Shown: positions 1-6,538, numbered from the stretch's first letter. The stretch: DNA of 8,378 nucleotides from an uncultured Clostridia bacterium (GCA_945834965.1 CAMAHZ010000044.1:1-8378), one strand, 5' to 3'. Program-made: numbers and translations. The notes: generated from the letters alone by a model not told the origin.

Positions 1-55
1 AGGTTTCAGGTTCCTGTGGGCGACCGTGCAGGTTCAACTCCTGTCATCCGCACCA
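1..55 (+). tRNA. tRNA-Leu (CAG), 3' part only
   Basis: The window opens inside a class II tRNA. The anticodon loop TTCAGGT lies at 5-11 with anticodon CAG at 7-9, followed by the 3' strand of the anticodon stem (12-16). A long variable arm (17-27, able to form a GG/CC mini-stem) is typical of tRNA-Leu. The T-arm GCAGG/TTCAACT/CCTGT occupies 28-44. The acceptor 3' strand CATCCGC is at 45-51, with discriminator A52 and an encoded CCA at 53-55. The 5' half (acceptor 5' strand and D-arm) is outside the window. The base pair next to the anticodon loop appears to be a T-T mismatch (4 and 12), which is slightly unusual. Leu identity rests on the anticodon, the long variable arm and discriminator A. 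Confidence 0.9.
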
Positions 56-92
56 TAAAAGCGCAATAGGTGTTTCCTGTTGTGCTTTTATT
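37..92 (+). repeat. 56-bp direct repeat, copy 1 (tRNA 3' end plus terminator)
   Basis: This block is identical, base for base, to 204-259 (offset 167). It starts in the T-loop of the tRNA, covers the acceptor 3' strand and CCA, and runs through the terminator hairpin into the first Ts after it. Position 36 (A versus T203) and position 93 (T versus A260) break the identity. In this copy the block is part of the functional tRNA gene. A repeat that starts in the T-arm and extends past the gene end is the usual form of a tRNA-type integrase attachment core. That origin is inference. Confidence 0.95.
56..90 (+). terminator. Intrinsic terminator of the tRNA-Leu gene
   Basis: A hairpin pairs 56-70 with 76-90 around a 5-nt loop TGTTT. 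It has fifteen consecutive pairs, including two G-U wobbles, with a GC core AGCGC/GTGCT and an A-tract/T-tract base. The T run (86-89, 91-93) follows directly. It starts one base after the tRNA CCA, so it ends tRNA transcription. Confidence 0.9.
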
Positions 93-203
93 TCTTGGGA
101 AGGATATGCAGGAGTTGAAATCGGGAGCGCACTCCGCAGGCTCTACTGCGGAGCAAACAACCACTGCTCTGGTTGTTTGGCGGGCGTCTGCGCCACAGCA
201 ACT
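93..203. other. Hairpin-rich non-coding segment between the direct repeats
   Basis: These 111 bp lie exactly between the two copies of the 56-bp repeat. Two perfect hairpins sit back to back: 132-139 with 146-153 (8 bp, 6-nt loop) and 154-162 with 171-179 (9 bp, 8-nt loop). A short GGCG/CGCC stem lies at 183-194. An alternative GGAG/CTCC pairing (124-127 with 132-135) would compete with the first. The 11-mer at 109-119 is the exact reverse complement of the tRNA T-arm sequence at 33-43. No start codon with a ribosome site is seen on either strand. It could be the remnant of an integrated element, a small palindromic repeat element or a structured RNA; the sequence alone does not decide. Confidence 0.6.
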
Positions 204-259
204 ACTCCTGTCATCCGCACCATAAAAGCGCAATAGGTGTTTCCTGTTGTGCTTTTATT
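204..259 (+). repeat. 56-bp direct repeat, copy 2 (displaced tRNA 3' end)
   Basis: This is a perfect second copy of 37-92, so it carries the last 19 bases of tRNA-Leu and a complete copy of its terminator. Upstream of 204 the tRNA match is lost, apart from CAACT at 199-203, which could reflect a 3-bp ACT duplication. No anticodon arm or T-stem 5' strand is present, so this copy cannot form a tRNA. A displaced tRNA 3' end beyond an intact gene is the expected layout of an att site on the far side of an integrated element. Confidence 0.95.
223..257 (+). terminator. Second copy of the tRNA terminator hairpin
   Basis: This is the same 15-bp stem with loop TGTTT as at 56-90 (223-237 pairs with 243-257). 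Its T tail is shorter because the sequence continues TTAATTAC. It lies only 36 bp before the Nudix start codon, so it should insulate that gene from transcription coming through the tRNA. Confidence 0.8.
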
Positions 260-293
260 AATTACAAATTTACTAATTTCGAGATTTAAACAA

Positions 294-698
294 ATGAAAA
301 CAGTTAAAGTTGTCGCCGCAGTAATATGCGATTCAATCAAAGATAAAAAACGCATTTTTGCCACTGCAAGGGGCTACGGCGATTTTAAAGGTTTATGGGA
401 ATTCCCCGGCGGAAAAATCGAGCAAGGCGAAACGCCTGAACGAGCCCTCGTAAGAGAAATTAATGAAGAGCTTGACACCACCGTTCAAGTATACGATTTA
501 ATCGATACGATTGAATACGACTACCCCACCTTTCACCTATCAATGGATTGTTTTTGGTGTGAAGTTTTAGAAGGTAAATTGACGCTTAAAGAAGCTCAGC
601 AATCAAAGTGGCTTACAAAGTCAACCATATTCGATGTTCAATGGCTGCCTGCAGATATTACCTTAATTGAAAAAATCAAAGAATTAATGAGCGATTAA
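294..698 (+). CDS. Nudix hydrolase, MutT/NudG-like pyrophosphohydrolase
   Basis: This encodes 134 aa, a typical size for a single-domain MutT-type enzyme. Such cytosolic enzymes hydrolyse nucleoside triphosphates, often oxidised or pyrimidine ones, to the monophosphate and pyrophosphate using Mg2+. The Nudix box is clear: G40, E46, then R54-E55-I56-N57-E58-E59, so every metal-binding position is present. The usual Gly near the end of the box is D61. WEFPGGK at 35-41 and the late WL motif resemble the (deoxy)CTP/8-oxo-dGTP subgroup, but substrate is inference. The ATG at 294 gives the expected MKTVKVVAAVI beta-strand start. An in-frame ATG at 237 would lie inside the terminator hairpin and add 19 unrelated hydrophobic residues, so it is rejected. 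The ribosome site is weak (GAG at 281-283). No convincing promoter is visible in the 36 bp after the upstream terminator. Confidence 0.9.
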   Translation: MKTVKVVAAVICDSIKDKKRIFATARGYGDFKGLWEFPGGKIEQGETPERALVREINEELDTTVQVYDLIDTIEYDYPTFHLSMDCFWCEVLEGKLTLKEAQQSKWLTKSTIFDVQWLPADITLIEKIKELMSD

Positions 699-714
699 TA
701 AGCTAATAAGCAAT

Positions 715-740
715 AACCCCATCGGATAGTCGATGGGGTT
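715..740 (+). terminator. Intrinsic terminator between convergent genes
   Basis: The stem pairs 715-724 (AACCCCATCG) with 731-740 (CGATGGGGTT), ten perfect pairs with a 6-nt loop. On the plus strand it is followed by a T-rich tail (TCATTTTATTTT), so it ends the Nudix transcript. It sits 5 bp beyond the stop codon of the convergent GtrA gene and may also end the minus-strand operon, though the T tail on that side is weak (ATTGCTTATT). Confidence 0.85.
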
Positions 741-745
741 TCATT

Positions 746-1354
746 TTATTTTAATAATAACGTATCCGTTGCGACGGTTTCTTCCGTGGGCACTTCGTCG
801 TCGGTTGTAGCATGTTCATTTGACGCTTCTTCAATCGCTACTGCCGTTTCACTCTTTTTGCGCTTGAAAAGGCTCTCTATTTTGCCTATAACCTTATCGT
901 TGAACACGATAAATTTATCCCAGATAAACTCTGTTGCAAAGTTTATAAGCATCATAACGACCGTGGTAACAATTCCGAGCTCTTCGCCGATTGCCGCAGT
1001 CATTGCGTCGCCGCCGAAAACCGAAATAGGAGTAAACATACAGTAGTAAATCACCACTAACCCCATTGCAAGGGGTACGTTTGCCGCAGACTTAAACGTG
1101 AATTTGCGGTTAAAGGTGAAGTTCCACAGCACCGAAAGCGTCAAGCTTATAAGGTACGCAGGCCACCAAGGCAGCCAGTGCGTCCAGTCGTATAAAATTG
1201 CAAACGATAAAAGCTGTATCGCGCCTGCCGAAAGCGAAAAGCCCGTAAACTTTAACACCTGCAAAAACTGCTTAAGCTTAGGGGACGTTTCCCTTTTCTT
1301 TTCGCCCTGCACGCAATCAACTTCCACTTCTTCTTTCTTCTCTTCTTCTGCCAT
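746..1354 (-). CDS. GtrA-like four-helix membrane protein
   Basis: This 202-aa protein has a GtrA-family core at about residues 30-155 with four predicted membrane helices (about 36-56, 62-80, 92-113, 127-146). Two family hallmarks are present: W77-N78-F79-T-F81-N82-R83-K84-F85 after helix 2 and the related F143-I-W-D-K-F-I-V-F151 after helix 4. GtrA-like proteins are linked to moving polyprenyl-phosphate sugars across the membrane for cell-surface glycosylation; the substrate here is unknown. Charged tails flank the core: a Glu/Lys-rich N-terminus (1-28) and a 40-residue acidic Thr/Glu C-terminus (about 163-202), making it longer than the usual 120-150 aa. It is the last gene of the four-gene operon. 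Its ribosome site AAGGA overlaps the TAA stop of the ABC-F gene (TAAGGA), suggesting translational coupling. No glycosyltransferase partner lies in the window. Confidence 0.88.
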   Translation of the reverse strand: MAEEEKKEEVEVDCVQGEKKRETSPKLKQFLQVLKFTGFSLSAGAIQLLSFAILYDWTHWLPWWPAYLISLTLSVLWNFTFNRKFTFKSAANVPLAMGLVVIYYCMFTPISVFGGDAMTAAIGEELGIVTTVVMMLINFATEFIWDKFIVFNDKVIGKIESLFKRKKSETAVAIEEASNEHATTDDEVPTEETVATDTLLLK

Positions 1355-1365
1355 TATTTTTATCC

Positions 1366-2943
1366 TTAATCGGTTATCATATCGATATACTCGTCGTAAG
1401 ATACGTTTTTATCGAATTTCTTTGTGCCGTTGATTTCGATTATTCTGTTTGCAACGGTGTTCATAAGCTCTTGGTCGTGAGAAGTGAAAAGCATACAGCC
1501 CTTAAAGTTCTTCATACCGTTATTTAGTGAAGTAATGGATTCCAAATCAAGGTGGTTTGTGGGCTCGTCGAAGATTAAGAAGTTACTGCCTTCCAGCATC
1601 ATTTTTGCAAGCATACACCTTACCTTTTCACCGCCCGAAAGCACCTTTGCTTCCTTAAGCGCTTCTTCGCCGGAGAACAACATTCTGCCTAACCAACCCC
1701 TTAAATACTCTTCGTAATGGTCGGATGAGTACTGGCTTAACCACTCAACTAAGGTCAAGTTACAGCCTTGGAAATACTCGTTGTTGTTTTCGGGGAAGTA
1801 GCTTACGGAAATGGTTTTACCCCAACGGATAGTACCTGCGTCGGGCTGAACCTTGCCCGTTAAAATATCGTACAGCATGGAAATAGTCGTCGATTTATCG
1901 CTGACTATACCTATCTTTTCGTCGTGCTGAACGGTGAAAGATACGTTTTCAAAGTAGCCTTCCTTGGTCAAGCCTTCTACCATTAAAATATCGTTGCCGA
2001 TATCCTTTTCAAACTTAAAGTCGATATAGGGATATTTTCTAAGAGAAGGCTTAAAGTCTGCAATGGTCAGTTTTTCAAGCTCTTTTTTACGAGAAGTTGC
2101 CTGTCTTGACTTAGATGCGTTAGCCGCAAAACGCGCAATGAATTCCTGTAATTCCTTTGCTCGCTGTTCGTTCTTCTTGTTTATATCGCGCTGTTGGCGA
2201 GCAAGTAGCTGACTCGTTTCGTACCAGAAGTCGTAGTTGCCGAGCATCATATTAATCTTGCCGTAGTCCACGTCGCAGATATGGGTGCAGACCTTGTTTA
2301 AAAAGTGCCTGTTATGCGATACGATAATAATCGTATTTTCAAAATCCAAAAGGTAGTTTTCAAGCCAACGGACGGTTTTAATGTCCAAGTTGTTGGTAGG
2401 CTCGTCCAACAAAAGCACGTCGGGATTACCGAAGAGCGCCTGAGCAAGCAATATCTTGACCTTACGCTTTGCGTCTACGTCCGCCATTAATACGTCGTAG
2501 TACTCTTCGCCTATGTCGAGTGCGTTTAAAAGGGTCTGCGCTTCGTATTCCGCATCCCAACCGCCGAGCTCGGCAAACTCCGCTTCAAGCTCGCTTGCGC
2601 GAACGCCGTCCGCTTCGGTAAAGTCTTCTTTTGCGTACAGAGCGTCCTTTTCGTCCATAATCTGCACTAAACGCTTATGCCCGAGCATAACCGCACGAAG
2701 AACGGTAACGCCGTCGAATGCGCTTTGATTTTGCATAAGCACGGACATACGCTCGGTTTTGTCAAGCGTTACGTCGCCCTTGTTGGGTTCGATTTCTCCG
2801 CTTAACACCTTTAAAAAGGTAGATTTACCTGCGCCATTTGCGCCGATTATGCCGTAGCAGTTGCCCTTTGTAAACTTTAAATTTACTTCTTCAAAGAGCT
2901 TTTTACTGCCGTATTGTAATGAAACGTTGTTGACCTGTAGCAT
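1366..2943 (-). CDS. ABC-F family ATPase, YkpA/YbiT-like translation factor
   Basis: This 525-aa protein has two ATP-binding cassettes and no membrane helices. ABC-F proteins bind the ribosomal E site and act on P-site tRNA. The interdomain linker (about 243-295) contains ANASKSRQATSRKK, a hallmark of the YbiT/YkpA subgroup. NBD1 has an intact Walker A (G34-A-N-G-A-G39-K40-S41-T42) and Walker B (L179-D180-E181), but where LSGGQ should be (about 153-161) it reads MADVDAKRK. NBD2 has the signature L435-S-G-G-E-K440, Walker B (F458-D459-E460) and H489, but its P-loop reads GIVSDKSTTISM (345-356) with isoleucine where Lys is expected. One composite ATP site should therefore be canonical and the other degenerate. 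NBD1 also has SHNR for the usual SHDR. Alternative frames do not restore the P-loop. The start follows a strong GGAGG site, 11 nt after the upstream exporter gene. A house-keeping role is more likely than antibiotic resistance, but this is inference. Confidence 0.93.
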   Translation of the reverse strand: MLQVNNVSLQYGSKKLFEEVNLKFTKGNCYGIIGANGAGKSTFLKVLSGEIEPNKGDVTLDKTERMSVLMQNQSAFDGVTVLRAVMLGHKRLVQIMDEKDALYAKEDFTEADGVRASELEAEFAELGGWDAEYEAQTLLNALDIGEEYYDVLMADVDAKRKVKILLAQALFGNPDVLLLDEPTNNLDIKTVRWLENYLLDFENTIIIVSHNRHFLNKVCTHICDVDYGKINMMLGNYDFWYETSQLLARQQRDINKKNEQRAKELQEFIARFAANASKSRQATSRKKELEKLTIADFKPSLRKYPYIDFKFEKDIGNDILMVEGLTKEGYFENVSFTVQHDEKIGIVSDKSTTISMLYDILTGKVQPDAGTIRWGKTISVSYFPENNNEYFQGCNLTLVEWLSQYSSDHYEEYLRGWLGRMLFSGEEALKEAKVLSGGEKVRCMLAKMMLEGSNFLIFDEPTNHLDLESITSLNNGMKNFKGCMLFTSHDQELMNTVANRIIEINGTKKFDKNVSYDEYIDMITD

Positions 2944-2948
2944 TATTT

Positions 2949-2953
2949 CCTCC
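2949..2953 (-). promoter_or_regulatory. Strong ribosome binding site of the ABC-F gene
   Basis: On the minus strand this reads GGAGG, followed by AAATA and the ATG at 2943-2941. It lies within the 11-nt gap after the exporter gene stop and fixes the ABC-F start. It shows that this genome does use classical Shine-Dalgarno sites inside operons. Confidence 0.85.
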
Positions 2954-2954
2954 G

Positions 2955-4727
2955 TTAAATTGCGAATTGACTGTTATATAAATTACTATAGAACCCACCC
3001 TTTTCCATAAGCTGTAAATGAGTGCCCTGCTCTATTATGTTGCCGTCCTTCATAACCAAAATAAGGTCGGCTTCTTTAATCGTTGATAATCTGTGGGCGA
3101 CGATAAAGCTCGTCCTGCCCTGCATAAGCGTTGCAAACGCCCTTTGTATCTTCATTTCGGTACGGGTGTCGATAGACGAAGTTGCTTCGTCTAAGATTAG
3201 CATAGGCGGCAATGCGAGCATAATTCTCGTTATACAAAGTAGCTGTTTCTGCCCCTGCGATAAAGAACCGCCGTCTTCCCCTATTACCGTATCGTAGCCG
3301 TTTGCCATCTGCATTATAAACGAGTGTGAGTGCGTCGCCTTTGCGGCGGCTATCACTTCTTCGTCGGTGGCGTCCGTCTTGCCTATTTTTATATTATCCT
3401 TTATAGTGCCGCTCTTGAGCCAAGTATCCTGTAAGACCATACCGTAGCTCTTTCTAAGCGACTTTCGGGTGACCGAACGGGTTTCGTTTCCGTCGACGTA
3501 AATTGCGCCGCCGTCCACGTCGTAAAAGCGCATTAAAAGGTTTATAAGCGTAGTCTTGCCGCAACCCGTAGGACCGACGATTGCAATTCTCTGCCCTGCC
3601 TTTGCACTTATCGAAAGGTTTTTGATAAGTTGTTTATCAGCTTCGTAAGAAAAGCTTACGTCTTTAAATTCAACGCTGCCTTTTACGTCTTTAAGCGTTG
3701 CCGCATCGTCGCCGTCGGGGATTTGCGCAGGCTCGTCAATGAGCTCGTAAATTCTCTCTGCGCAGGCAATTGCGTTCTGAAATTCGGTTACAACGCCTGA
3801 TATCTCGTTGAACGGCTTGGTGTACTGGTTGGAATAGCTTAAAAGCGTTGTAAGTTTACCTACCCCGAATTTTACGGGCAATACGGAAGGATAAATAAGC
3901 GTTAAAGCACCAGCAAGCGCAACAGCCGCATAGACTATTGCGTTTACGAAACGCGTACAGGGATTTGTAAGCGAAGAATAGAAAATGGACGAAAGCGAAG
4001 CTTTAGTCAGTCTGTCGTTAATCTCGTCGAATTTTTCTTGGTTTTCGTCTTCCCTGCCGAACGCCTGAACGACCTTTAAATTGCCCGTCATCTCTTCAAT
4101 AAACGCCGTCTGCTCGCCCCTAATCTTGGAAGTTTTAACGAACATCGAATAGGTATGCGAAGCGATAAATTTTGCAACGAACAGCGATAAGGGCGTAATA
4201 AAGAACACCGCAAGCGCAATTATCCAGTTGTAAATAAACATTATGACCAAAGTTACGACTATGGTAATAACGCCCGTAAAGAGCTGAGTAAAGCCCATTA
4301 AAAGCCCGTCCGCAAACTGGTCTACGTCGGCAACGCAACGGGAAACTATATCCCCGTAAGAGTGCCCGTCGATATACTTAAGAGGTAAATCCTGCAAGTG
4401 GCTGAACGCTTCTTTGCGGATATCGTTTATAACGCCGTACACTATACGGTTGTTTATAGCGCTCATAAGCCATTGAACGACGGCGGTTACGGCAATAATT
4501 GCGGCAATAACGAAAGAAATAACTACAAGCGAAGCAAAATTTACGTTGCCTTGGTCGATTATGCAGTCGATTGCATTACCGAACATTATGGGCGGAATAA
4601 GGTTGCCTGCTACGGTTAAGACGGCGAGAAAGATTGATAAGACTATAAGCGGCGTATACTTTTTAAGTTGCCTTAACACCCTTTTCATAGTCTTTTTGCT
4701 GTTAGCCTTTTTTACAGTCTTTTTCAT
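2955..4727 (-). CDS. ABC exporter half-transporter, catalytic subunit (TM288-like)
   Basis: This encodes 590 aa with an N-terminal six-helix transmembrane domain (helices about 25-54, 64-88, 142-166, 168-189, 260-280, 292-313) and a C-terminal nucleotide-binding domain (about 350-590). Motifs are Walker A G385-P-T-G-C-G-K391-T-T393, Q-loop Q433, signature L489-S-Q-G-Q493, Walker B ending D513-E514 and switch H545. With the catalytic Glu and His present, it is the hydrolysing half of a heterodimeric exporter like TM287/288, BmrCD or LmrCD; LSQGQ in place of LSGGQ is also typical of this half. The partner is the gene immediately upstream. The substrate (drug, peptide or lipid) cannot be told. 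The start is set at 4727, one base after the partner's stop, with AAGGGG six bases upstream. An in-frame ATG at 4784 would overlap the partner by 56 nt and add 19 unrelated residues. Confidence 0.95.
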   Translation of the reverse strand: MKKTVKKANSKKTMKRVLRQLKKYTPLIVLSIFLAVLTVAGNLIPPIMFGNAIDCIIDQGNVNFASLVVISFVIAAIIAVTAVVQWLMSAINNRIVYGVINDIRKEAFSHLQDLPLKYIDGHSYGDIVSRCVADVDQFADGLLMGFTQLFTGVITIVVTLVIMFIYNWIIALAVFFITPLSLFVAKFIASHTYSMFVKTSKIRGEQTAFIEEMTGNLKVVQAFGREDENQEKFDEINDRLTKASLSSIFYSSLTNPCTRFVNAIVYAAVALAGALTLIYPSVLPVKFGVGKLTTLLSYSNQYTKPFNEISGVVTEFQNAIACAERIYELIDEPAQIPDGDDAATLKDVKGSVEFKDVSFSYEADKQLIKNLSISAKAGQRIAIVGPTGCGKTTLINLLMRFYDVDGGAIYVDGNETRSVTRKSLRKSYGMVLQDTWLKSGTIKDNIKIGKTDATDEEVIAAAKATHSHSFIMQMANGYDTVIGEDGGSLSQGQKQLLCITRIMLALPPMLILDEATSSIDTRTEMKIQRAFATLMQGRTSFIVAHRLSTIKEADLILVMKDGNIIEQGTHLQLMEKGGFYSNLYNSQFAI

Positions 4728-4728
4728 A

Positions 4729-6483
4729 TTACACCCCTTCCCCGTTTCCGTACTGAGACGAGTGTATTTCTCTATAGACTTCACAGGAAGCTAAAAGCTC
4801 TTCGTGAGTACCTTTCCCTACGAGCTTGCCGCCGTCCAAAACTAAAATTTTATCGGCAAAGCGGACGGAGCTCGTACGCTGAGACACGATAAACACCGTA
4901 GGGTTATAGTCAAGCGAACGCAAATTTTTTCTCAGCTTTGCGTCCGTTGCATAGTCAAGTGCGGAAGCGCTGTCGTCTAAGATAAGCACCTTAGGTTTTT
5001 TAACGAGCGCACGGGCGATTGTTAAACGCTGCCTTTGACCGCCCGAAAAGTTCTTGCCGCCCTGCTCCACTTCTTCGTCTAAACCGTTCGGCTTAGAAGA
5101 TACGACATCCGAAGCGCACGCAAGCTCTACTGCGGAATTTATATCTTCGTCGGTAGCGTTTTCGTTACCCCATTTGATATTTTCACGTATAGTGCCTTTA
5201 AAGAGTACCGCACGCTGGGGGACTATTCCGCACATATCGCGCAAGGTCTCATCGCCGACCGAGTTGACGTTTACGCCGTTTATAAGTATTTCCCCGTTAG
5301 TCGTATCGTAAAAGTGGGGAATTAAATTTATCAAAGTACTTTTACCCGAACCCGTACCGCCTATTATACCTACGGTTTCGCCTGCGTTGACCGTAAAGGA
5401 TATTTCACTTAGAGCATCCGAGCCGCCGCCACCGTAGCGCATAGATACGTCCTTATACTCAATAAAAGGCACGCCTTCCTTACTTAACGCCGGCACGATT
5501 TCGCCGTGCTTTAAGGCAGGGGTCATCTTTAAAACGTCGTTTACCCTTCCTGCGCACGCAAAGCACTTTGTTACGGTGATTATAAGGTTTGCAAGTTTGA
5601 TAAGCTCTACGAGAACCTGCGTCATATAGTTGTAAAGCGCTATCACCTGACCCTGCGAAAGTATACCGCCGTCCACCCTAAGTGCGCCGACGTAAATTAA
5701 AACTATTATGCCCACGTTGATTACGGCGTAGGTTAAAGGATTCATTAAGGCAGAGATTTTGCCGACGAACTTCTGCGAGCTCGTAAGCTTGTCGTTGCGC
5801 TTTTTAAACTCTTCGATTTCTCCGTCTTCTTTGCAAAAAGCCCTTACCACTCTCGAGCCGACGAGCGTTTCTCTCGTTGCGGCAGTAACTCTGTCCAAAT
5901 CGCCCTGCGTCTTTTTGTACATAGGGATTGTGATAAGCATAATGGCAAAAACGATTATAAAGAGTACGGCAATCGTCACTGCAAATAATATACCTGCCGA
6001 AACGTTTATTAAAAACGCCAAAATCATTGCGCCGAAAACGATAAACGGCGAACGCATAAACAGGCGCAAAACGAGATTGACGCCCGTCTGCACTTGGTTG
6101 ACGTCGCTCGTCATACGGGTGATTAATTTAGACGTACCCAGCCCGTCGATTTCGTAATAGGAAAGCGAATGAATTTTTTTAAACAAGTCGCTGCGTAGCT
6201 CTTTTGAAAAGCCCACCGCCGCCTTTGCCGCAAAATACTGTGCGGACACAGCGCTTATTAACCCCACTACGCCGAGTGCAACTAAAATTATGCAGGCGAT
6301 AACGACGTAGCGAGTGCCGTCCGCAGTAGCCACTCCACCCGCACTCACCAAGTTTATTTTATCGACTATCGCCGCAACGATTATGGGAATAAGCAATTCA
6401 AAGCTCGCTTCTAAAAGCTTAAACAACGGGGCAAGAATACTTTGCACCGTATAGCGCTTTAAGTACTTAAGCAAATCTTTCAT
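4729..6483 (-). CDS. ABC exporter half-transporter, degenerate-site subunit (TM287-like)
   Basis: This 584-aa protein is the first gene of the operon. A six-helix exporter domain (about 15-310) precedes a nucleotide-binding domain (about 338-584). Walker A is G375-G-T-G-S-G-K381-S-T383, Q-loop Q423 and signature F479-S-G-G-Q483. Walker B reads LILD503-D504, so Asp replaces the catalytic Glu. The switch His is Gln (F-I-V-S-Q535-R). Both changes mark the non-hydrolysing half of heterodimeric exporters such as TM287. It supplies a good FSGGQ signature to the partner's active site, so the pair should have one working and one degenerate ATP site. The C-terminal YREIHSSQYGNG also resembles TM287. 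No Shine-Dalgarno site precedes the ATG. The promoter -10 box ends only 8 nt upstream and contains an in-frame TAA, so translation cannot begin earlier and the mRNA is probably leaderless. Confidence 0.95.
   Translation of the reverse strand: MKDLLKYLKRYTVQSILAPLFKLLEASFELLIPIIVAAIVDKINLVSAGGVATADGTRYVVIACIILVALGVVGLISAVSAQYFAAKAAVGFSKELRSDLFKKIHSLSYYEIDGLGTSKLITRMTSDVNQVQTGVNLVLRLFMRSPFIVFGAMILAFLINVSAGILFAVTIAVLFIIVFAIMLITIPMYKKTQGDLDRVTAATRETLVGSRVVRAFCKEDGEIEEFKKRNDKLTSSQKFVGKISALMNPLTYAVINVGIIVLIYVGALRVDGGILSQGQVIALYNYMTQVLVELIKLANLIITVTKCFACAGRVNDVLKMTPALKHGEIVPALSKEGVPFIEYKDVSMRYGGGGSDALSEISFTVNAGETVGIIGGTGSGKSTLINLIPHFYDTTNGEILINGVNVNSVGDETLRDMCGIVPQRAVLFKGTIRENIKWGNENATDEDINSAVELACASDVVSSKPNGLDEEVEQGGKNFSGGQRQRLTIARALVKKPKVLILDDSASALDYATDAKLRKNLRSLDYNPTVFIVSQRTSSVRFADKILVLDGGKLVGKGTHEELLASCEVYREIHSSQYGNGEGV
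4734..4739 (-). promoter_or_regulatory. Ribosome binding site that decides the start at 4727
   Basis: The minus strand reads AAGGGG, then TGTAAT, then ATG. The site lies inside the last codons of the upstream exporter gene, and the two genes are one base apart (stop TAA at 4731-4729, ATG at 4727-4725). This spacing supports the 590-aa start and close translational coupling of the two exporter halves. Confidence 0.75.
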
Positions 6484-6491
6484 ACTGTAAA

Positions 6492-6520
6492 ATTATAGCA
6501 AAGATAAAAATAAAAATCAA
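6492..6520 (-). promoter_or_regulatory. Promoter of the exporter/ABC-F/GtrA operon
   Basis: On the minus strand, TTGATT (6520-6515) is followed by exactly 17 bases and a perfect TATAAT (6497-6492), preceded by TG at the extended -10 position (TGCTATAAT). Transcription should begin about 6-8 bases past the -10, at 6486-6484. The start codon begins at 6483, so the predicted leader is 0-3 nt. Confidence 0.8.
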
Positions 6521-6538
6521 ACCTGTGACCCAACATAT

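Noticed and set aside
183..198. Possible inverted D-arm of a second tRNA-Leu (minus strand TGTGGCGCAGACGC)
   Set aside because: It resembles the tRNA-Leu D-region only if several bases are missing and no complete cloverleaf can be built, so it is treated as chance or decayed sequence.
6..233. Minus-strand 75-aa open frame antisense to the tRNA and both repeats
   Set aside because: Its C-terminal part is simply the complement of tRNA-Leu and the repeat, it has no ribosome site, and it crosses two terminators. Similar frames opposite tRNA-Leu genes are a known annotation artefact.
237..293. Upstream ATG at 237 extending the Nudix protein by 19 residues
   Set aside because: The ATG is inside the terminator hairpin at 223-257, and the extension does not resemble the family N-terminus.
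143..364. Minus-strand 73-aa open frame over the repeat and the Nudix start
   Set aside because: It lies antisense to the repeat, terminator and Nudix gene, without a ribosome site. The protein-like stretch QTPAKQPEQWLFAPQ at its end comes from the hairpin sequence.
1880..1925. Frameshift or sequencing error explaining the lost NBD2 P-loop of the ABC-F protein
   Set aside because: Both other frames of that strand hit stop codons within this stretch and give no GxxGxGKS pattern. The protein continues in frame on both sides with an unchanged number of residues relative to the family as I recall it.
4728..4784. Upstream ATG at 4784 extending the second exporter half by 19 residues
   Set aside because: It would overlap the preceding gene by 56 nt and adds unrelated residues, whereas the ATG at 4727 has a good ribosome site and a 1-nt gap.
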